From the NCBI RefSeq assembly GCF_007827045.1, contig NZ_RPFW01000005.1, positions 639,835 through 703,834 on the forward strand: a stretch of 64,000 bases of DNA, written 5' to 3'. How positions within the stretch are numbered: the first letter of the stretch is position 1; each line of letters opens with the position of its first letter. Source of the DNA: Trebonia kvetii. Lineage in GTDB: Bacteria > Actinomycetota > Actinomycetes > Streptosporangiales > Streptosporangiaceae. The position numbers were made by a program, and so were the translations under genes. Positions 60,238 through 64,000 of this stretch are shown here, in pieces. The notes beneath the pieces were generated by a model, which was not told the origin of the DNA, searched no databases, and saw only the letters and a program-made list of their open reading frames with translations.

Positions 60238-62337
60238 ATGAAGCCCGAAATGTGGCCAGGTCATCCCTACCCCCTCGGTGCCAGCTACGACGGCGTCGGC
60301 ACCAACTTCGCGCTGTTCTCCGAGGTGGCGGACCGCGTCGAGCTGTGCTTGTTCGACGAGAGCGGCAAGGAGCAGCGGCATGAGCTGACCGAGGTGGACG
60401 GCTACGTCTGGCACTCGTTCCTGCCCGGGATTGGCCCTGGGCAGCGCTACGGCTACCGGGTGCACGGGCCGCATTACCCAGAGATCGGCCTGCGCTGCAA
60501 CGAGACGAAGCTGCTTGTCGACCCGTACGCCAGGGCGATCGACGGCGAGGTCACCTGGGATCCCGACGTGTACGGTTATCCGCTCGGCGGCGACGACAGG
60601 CAGCGGCACGACGCGGACAGCGCGCCCTACGTGCCGCGCTCCGTGGTCACCAGCCCCTGGTTCGAATGGGGCGACGACCGCCCGCTGCGCACCCCGTGGC
60701 ACGAGACCGTGCTGTACGAGTGCCACGTCAAGGGGCTCACCATGCGCCATCCCGAGGTGCCAGAGCACCTGCGCGGCACGTACGCGGGCATGGCGCACCC
60801 GGCGGTCATCGAGCACCTGACCCGCCTCGGCGTCACCGCCGTCGAGCTGATGCCCGTGCATCACTTCGTCCAGGACCACGCGCTGACCGACAAGGGCCTG
60901 CGCAACTACTGGGGCTACAACTCGATCGGCTTCTTCGCCCCGCACGTGGACTACTCGGCGTGGGGGGTCGAACAGGTCGTCTCCGAGTTCAAGTACCTGG
61001 TCAAGACCATGCATCAGGCCGGAATCGAGGTCATTCTCGACGTGGTGTACAACCACACCGCCGAGGGGAACCAGCTCGGCCCGACCCTGTCCTTCCGCGG
61101 CATCGACAACCCGGCCTACTACCGGCTCGCCGACGGCGGCAGGTACTACTTCGACACCACGGGCACCGGCAACTCGCTGAACATGCGCCACCCGCACGTG
61201 CTGCAGCTCATCATCGACTCGCTGCGCTACTGGGTCAGCGAGATGCACGTGGACGGCTTCCGCTTCGACCTCGCCGCCAGCCTGGCCAGGCAGTTCCACG
61301 AGGTCGACCGGCTGTCCGCGTTCTTCGACCTGATCCAGGTGGACCCGGTGGTGAGCCAGGTCAAGCTGATCGCCGAGCCGTGGGACCTCGGCGAGGGCGG
61401 CTACCAGGTCGGCAACTTCCCGACCCTGTGGTCGGAGTGGAACGGCCGCTACCGGGACACGGTCCGCGACTACTGGCGGGGCCACGACCGCACACTCGCG
61501 GACTTCGCCTACCGGCTGACCGGCAGCTCCGACCTGTACGGCAGGACCGGCAGGCGCCCCTACGCCAGCGTCAACTTCGTCACGGCGCACGACGGCTTCA
61601 CCCTGGCCGACCTCGTCTCCTACGACCGCAAGCACAACAAGGCCAACGGCGAGGACAACTACGACGGCACCGACGACAACCGCTCGTGGAACAGCGGCGC
61701 CGAGGGTCCAACCAGGGACCCGGAGGTGCTCAAGATCCGCGACAGGCGACGCCGGGCGCTGATGACCACCCTGCTGCTCAGCCAGGGCGTGCCGATGATC
61801 AGGCACGGCGACGAGATCGGCCACTCGCAGAAGGGCAACAACAACGCCTACTGCCAGGACAATGAACTGTCCTGGCTGGACTGGAAGCGCGCGGACCAGG
61901 AGTTTCTCGCGTTCTGCGCCGAAGTCGTCCGGTTCCGCAACGACCACCCGGTGTTCAAGCGGCGCCGGTTCTTCGAGGGCGAGCCGATCTTCAGCGGCGA
62001 GCTGTCCGACATCGGGTGGTTCCGCCCGGACGGCAAGGAGATGACCGACGACGACTGGCAGGCGGGCTTCGCCAAGTCGCTCGGCGTCTTCCTCAACGGC
62101 GACGCGCTGCCCGACCCGGACCGGCGCGGCCGCCGCCTGCACGACGACAGCTTCCTGCTGCTGTTCAACGCGCACCACGAGGATGTCACCTTCGCGCTGC
62201 CAAGCAGGAAGTGGGGCCGCCGCTGGCAGGCTGAGCTGACCACCGTCGCCGACCAGGGCGTCCGCAGGCCGCGCGCGGCCGGCTCCAAGGTCACCGTCGC
62301 TGGCCGCGGCGTCCAGGTGCTGCGCCGCGTGAACTAG
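60238..62337 (+). CDS. glgX: Glycogen debranching enzyme GlgX
   Basis: A 699-residue isoamylase-type GH13 enzyme that removes alpha-1,6 branches from limit dextrins of glycogen. N-terminal CBM48 (PHPLGASYDGVGTNFALFSE-like: PYPLGASYDGVGTNFALFSE). Barrel motifs: VVYNHTAEGNQLGPTLSFRG, nucleophile Asp in MHVDGFRFDLAA (about residue 341), acid Glu in IAEPWDLGEGGYQVGNFP (about 380) and Asp in TAHDGFTLADL (about 451). GLY-type GQDNEL-like NNNAYCQDNELSWLDW is also intact. ATG 60238 follows GGGGAAAC. The stop shares CTAG with the convergent gene. Confidence 0.95.
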   Translation: MKPEMWPGHPYPLGASYDGVGTNFALFSEVADRVELCLFDESGKEQRHELTEVDGYVWHSFLPGIGPGQRYGYRVHGPHYPEIGLRCNETKLLVDPYARAIDGEVTWDPDVYGYPLGGDDRQRHDADSAPYVPRSVVTSPWFEWGDDRPLRTPWHETVLYECHVKGLTMRHPEVPEHLRGTYAGMAHPAVIEHLTRLGVTAVELMPVHHFVQDHALTDKGLRNYWGYNSIGFFAPHVDYSAWGVEQVVSEFKYLVKTMHQAGIEVILDVVYNHTAEGNQLGPTLSFRGIDNPAYYRLADGGRYYFDTTGTGNSLNMRHPHVLQLIIDSLRYWVSEMHVDGFRFDLAASLARQFHEVDRLSAFFDLIQVDPVVSQVKLIAEPWDLGEGGYQVGNFPTLWSEWNGRYRDTVRDYWRGHDRTLADFAYRLTGSSDLYGRTGRRPYASVNFVTAHDGFTLADLVSYDRKHNKANGEDNYDGTDDNRSWNSGAEGPTRDPEVLKIRDRRRRALMTTLLLSQGVPMIRHGDEIGHSQKGNNNAYCQDNELSWLDWKRADQEFLAFCAEVVRFRNDHPVFKRRRFFEGEPIFSGELSDIGWFRPDGKEMTDDDWQAGFAKSLGVFLNGDALPDPDRRGRRLHDDSFLLLFNAHHEDVTFALPSRKWGRRWQAELTTVADQGVRRPRAAGSKVTVAGRGVQVLRRVN

Positions 62338-63386
62338 CGGTAATCCCGCTGGTCGCCCTGCCACTGGTCGGGGTAACCCGGGTCCTGGGCGTGGCGCGGG
62401 TCGGGCTGCCGGGGGTCACGGTACTGCGGCGGCTGGCCCTGGCCCTGTCGCGGGTCGTGGTACTGCGGTGGCTGCGCGTGCTGCGGCGCATACGCCGGCT
62501 GCCCGTACCCGTTGTGCTGCTGCGGCTGTGCGTACTGCGGCTGTGCGTAATGCGGCTGGCCGTAGCCGGCCGGGGCGGCGGGGACGGCGGGCGACTCCGT
62601 CTCCGGCCGGTCGATTCCGGACCGCGACAGGTACATGAAGGACGCCACGACCGCGATGATCGTCACCACAGAAACGGCTCCGTGACCGAGCCCCATGCCG
62701 CTGATGTTCTTGGGCATGCCGAAGAAGTCCGCGAACGACGCGCCGACCGGCCGGGTCAGCACGTATGCCACCCAGAACGTCAGCACCGGGTTGGCGCCGA
62801 GCCGCCACGCGATCAGCGGCACGCAGATCAGCGCGGTGAACAGGAGCGCTGAGGAGAGGTATCCCAGGTGCAGCGTGTGCGCGCTGAGGTCGCCGAGCGC
62901 GGTGCCCATCGCGAAGGTGAAGATCACCGCCAGCCAGTAGAACACTTCGCGGCGCCGCGTCACGATCGAGTGGATGTCCAGCGTTCCCTCGGAGCGGTAC
63001 CAGACGACGAACGTCACCGCCAGGCAGACGGCGTAGAACGAGGTGGACACCGTGTAGGGGAGGCCGAGCACGATGTGCATCACGTCGGCGCACATCGTGC
63101 CGAACACCGCCACCATCGCCACCGCGGACCAATACGGCCAGGTCCGGTAGACGGGCGTGCGGAACTGCCAGACGATCGCGGCCACGAACACCACGAACCC
63201 CACGACCACCGCGAGGTACTTGTTGACGTCGTTCACCAGATAGTCGGAGACCGCCTCGCCCATGGCGGTGGTCAGCAGCTTCACCGCCCAGAAGTACGGT
63301 TTGACCGCCGGGACCTTGATCGGCCCCACCGGACCGTTCCCGGCCTGAGTGCCCCGTCCTCGCGCATGCCGCTGCCGTCCCACCAT
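62334..63386 (-). CDS. COG4705-like multi-pass membrane protein with Gln/Pro/Tyr-rich tail
   Basis: A 350-residue protein with about seven to eight helices (VNKYLAVVVGFVVFVAAIVW, FYAVCLAVTFVVWYRSEGTL, VSVVTIIAVVASFMYLSRSG) and the segments THTEGTLDIHSI-like RSEGTLDIHSIVTRRREVFY and ADFFGMPKNISGMGLGHGAV, found in COG4705-type proteins. The last 80 residues are disordered, with repeated AQPQYAQPQ and PRQ units. ATG 63386 is chosen; an upstream GTG at 63413 is possible. Function is unknown; the family is annotated in some actinobacteria as a membrane-anchored protein. Confidence 0.78.
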   Translation of the reverse strand: MVGRQRHARGRGTQAGNGPVGPIKVPAVKPYFWAVKLLTTAMGEAVSDYLVNDVNKYLAVVVGFVVFVAAIVWQFRTPVYRTWPYWSAVAMVAVFGTMCADVMHIVLGLPYTVSTSFYAVCLAVTFVVWYRSEGTLDIHSIVTRRREVFYWLAVIFTFAMGTALGDLSAHTLHLGYLSSALLFTALICVPLIAWRLGANPVLTFWVAYVLTRPVGASFADFFGMPKNISGMGLGHGAVSVVTIIAVVASFMYLSRSGIDRPETESPAVPAAPAGYGQPHYAQPQYAQPQQHNGYGQPAYAPQHAQPPQYHDPRQGQGQPPQYRDPRQPDPRHAQDPGYPDQWQGDQRDYR

Positions 63387-63530
63387 GGCCGCAAGGATGT
63401 CACAGGCGAACACCCCAGATATCCCGAACGGGTGCCTGCTCCGCCTCTGAGTTCACCATGAATCGCTTAAGGAATGGCAAGGCACGCGCGGCGCGGCGAC
63501 CCCACATACTCACCGGTAGACTCCGTGCTC

Positions 63531-64000
63531 ATGGACGTCGACGCCGCGGCTGACAGCGCTTGTGCGCCGGCCCGGACGCCGGGGCCGCTGCGGCTTGGCA
63601 CGCGCGAATTCGCGCCCGGGCAGCCGCTGGTGATGGCGATCGTCAACCGGACACCGGACTCCTTTTACCGGCCCGGCCTGACCTGGGACGCCGACGCCGC
63701 GCTCGACCGCGTGCACGCCGTGGTCGCCGAGGGCGCCGACATTCTCGACGTCGGCGGCGTGCCCGCCAAGCCCGGGCCCGAAGTGACCGTGGCCGAGGAG
63801 ATTCGCCGCGTGGTGCCGTTCGTCGAGCGGGTACGTGCCGCCTACCCCGACCTGGTGATCAGCGTGGACACCTGGCGGGCGGAGCCGGCCAGGGCGATGT
63901 GCGCGGCGGGCGCGAACCTGGTCAACGACACCTGGTCCGCCTGGGACAGCGGGCTGGCCGAGGCCGCCGCCGAGTCGGGCGCGGGCCTGGTGTGCTCGCA
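63531..64000 (+). CDS. folP2: Dihydropteroate synthase-like protein (FolP2-type), 3' end outside window
   Basis: The first 156 residues are visible. The pterin-binding strand is PLVMAIVNRTPDSFYRPGLT (about residues 34-53); then AVVAEGADILDVGGVPAKPG, VISVDTWRAEPARAMCAAGA and NLVNDTWSAWDSGL. The DVGGVPAKPG form (instead of DIGGESTRPG) and VNRTPDSF are typical of the mycobacterial FolP2 branch, whose dihydropteroate synthase activity is doubtful. ATG 63531 is the only sensible start. The gene continues beyond the window. Confidence 0.88.
   Translation, partial: MDVDAAADSACAPARTPGPLRLGTREFAPGQPLVMAIVNRTPDSFYRPGLTWDADAALDRVHAVVAEGADILDVGGVPAKPGPEVTVAEEIRRVVPFVERVRAAYPDLVISVDTWRAEPARAMCAAGANLVNDTWSAWDSGLAEAAAESGAGLVCS

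Noticed and set aside
60211..62364. Very long open frame (over 700 codons) antisense to glgX
   Set aside because: It mirrors glgX exactly and its composition is explained by GC-rich third positions; the glgX protein has all catalytic motifs.

Overview
The window is high-GC DNA (about 70 percent) with GTG and TTG starts, many ATGA/GTGA gene overlaps, ECF sigma factors, LuxR-type two-component genes, two DUF222/13E12-type HNH proteins, a mycothiol-dependent isomerase-like protein and an actinobacterial FolP2-like dihydropteroate synthase. This points to a soil-type actinomycete chromosome, perhaps Streptosporangiales or Catenulisporales-like; I cannot name a species. No rRNA, tRNA, CRISPR array or phage module was recognised.

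Layout. 1-8.2 kb: a frameshifted alcohol dehydrogenase, a crotonase, an ECF42-type sigma factor, a leftward run of three luciferase-like flavin monooxygenases and a divergent, decayed ssuD. 8.2-13.3 kb: an HNH protein with a long Asp tract, a complete ISKra4-like insertion sequence with inverted repeats, target duplication and a probable programmed -1 frameshift, and a DUF2268-like metallopeptidase. 13.3-15.2 kb: fragments of an MFS transporter and a carbonic anhydrase, and a sigma factor lacking region 2. 15.3-25.9 kb: CapA-like lipoprotein, a SigE-family sigma factor coupled to a membrane-anchored propeller-like protein, PhyH dioxygenase, MalY/PatB-type lyase, a cold-shock protein with two DEAD-box helicases, an alpha/beta hydrolase and a HAD hydrolase. 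26-33.7 kb: a decayed BNR-like lipoprotein, a four-gene ABC exporter plus two-component operon, and a divergent HTH regulator with a tandem AHSA1 protein, then an exonuclease and a DinB-like protein. 33.8-42 kb: second HNH protein, MFS transporter, Nudix, a frameshifted VOC protein, small proteins and a large LAL-type LuxR regulator ending in a strong terminator.

42.4-52.4 kb is the best-defined functional unit: a ten-gene operon for uptake and non-phosphorylative breakdown of L-fucose (or a close 6-deoxy sugar). It encodes a mutarotase, sugar dehydrogenase, lactonase, L-fuconate dehydratase, 2-keto-3-deoxy-L-fuconate dehydrogenase, a FAH-family diketo-acid hydrolase, a sugar ABC importer and a FadR/GntR-FCD regulator. 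A near-perfect 12-4-12 inverted repeat overlaps the predicted -10 box and is the probable operator.

52.5-64 kb: a ClC-family channel coupled to a DUF389 membrane protein, a stretch of gene remnants (zwf start, DUF574 methyltransferase) with a repeat element and an isolated membrane protein, a TfoX/DUF3237/unknown operon, a YjbR protein, an aldo/keto reductase, an XRE regulator, glgX, a COG4705-like membrane protein and the start of a folP2-like gene that runs off the window.

Nine genes carry frameshifts, truncations or nonsense codons. Either this is a decaying accessory segment or the assembly has residual indel errors; both may apply. I did not find a clear undescribed defence or biosynthetic system. 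The most notable points are the IS frameshift signal, the fucose operator architecture, the sigma/propeller pair, the ClC-DUF389 pair and the repeat element near 56.3 kb.
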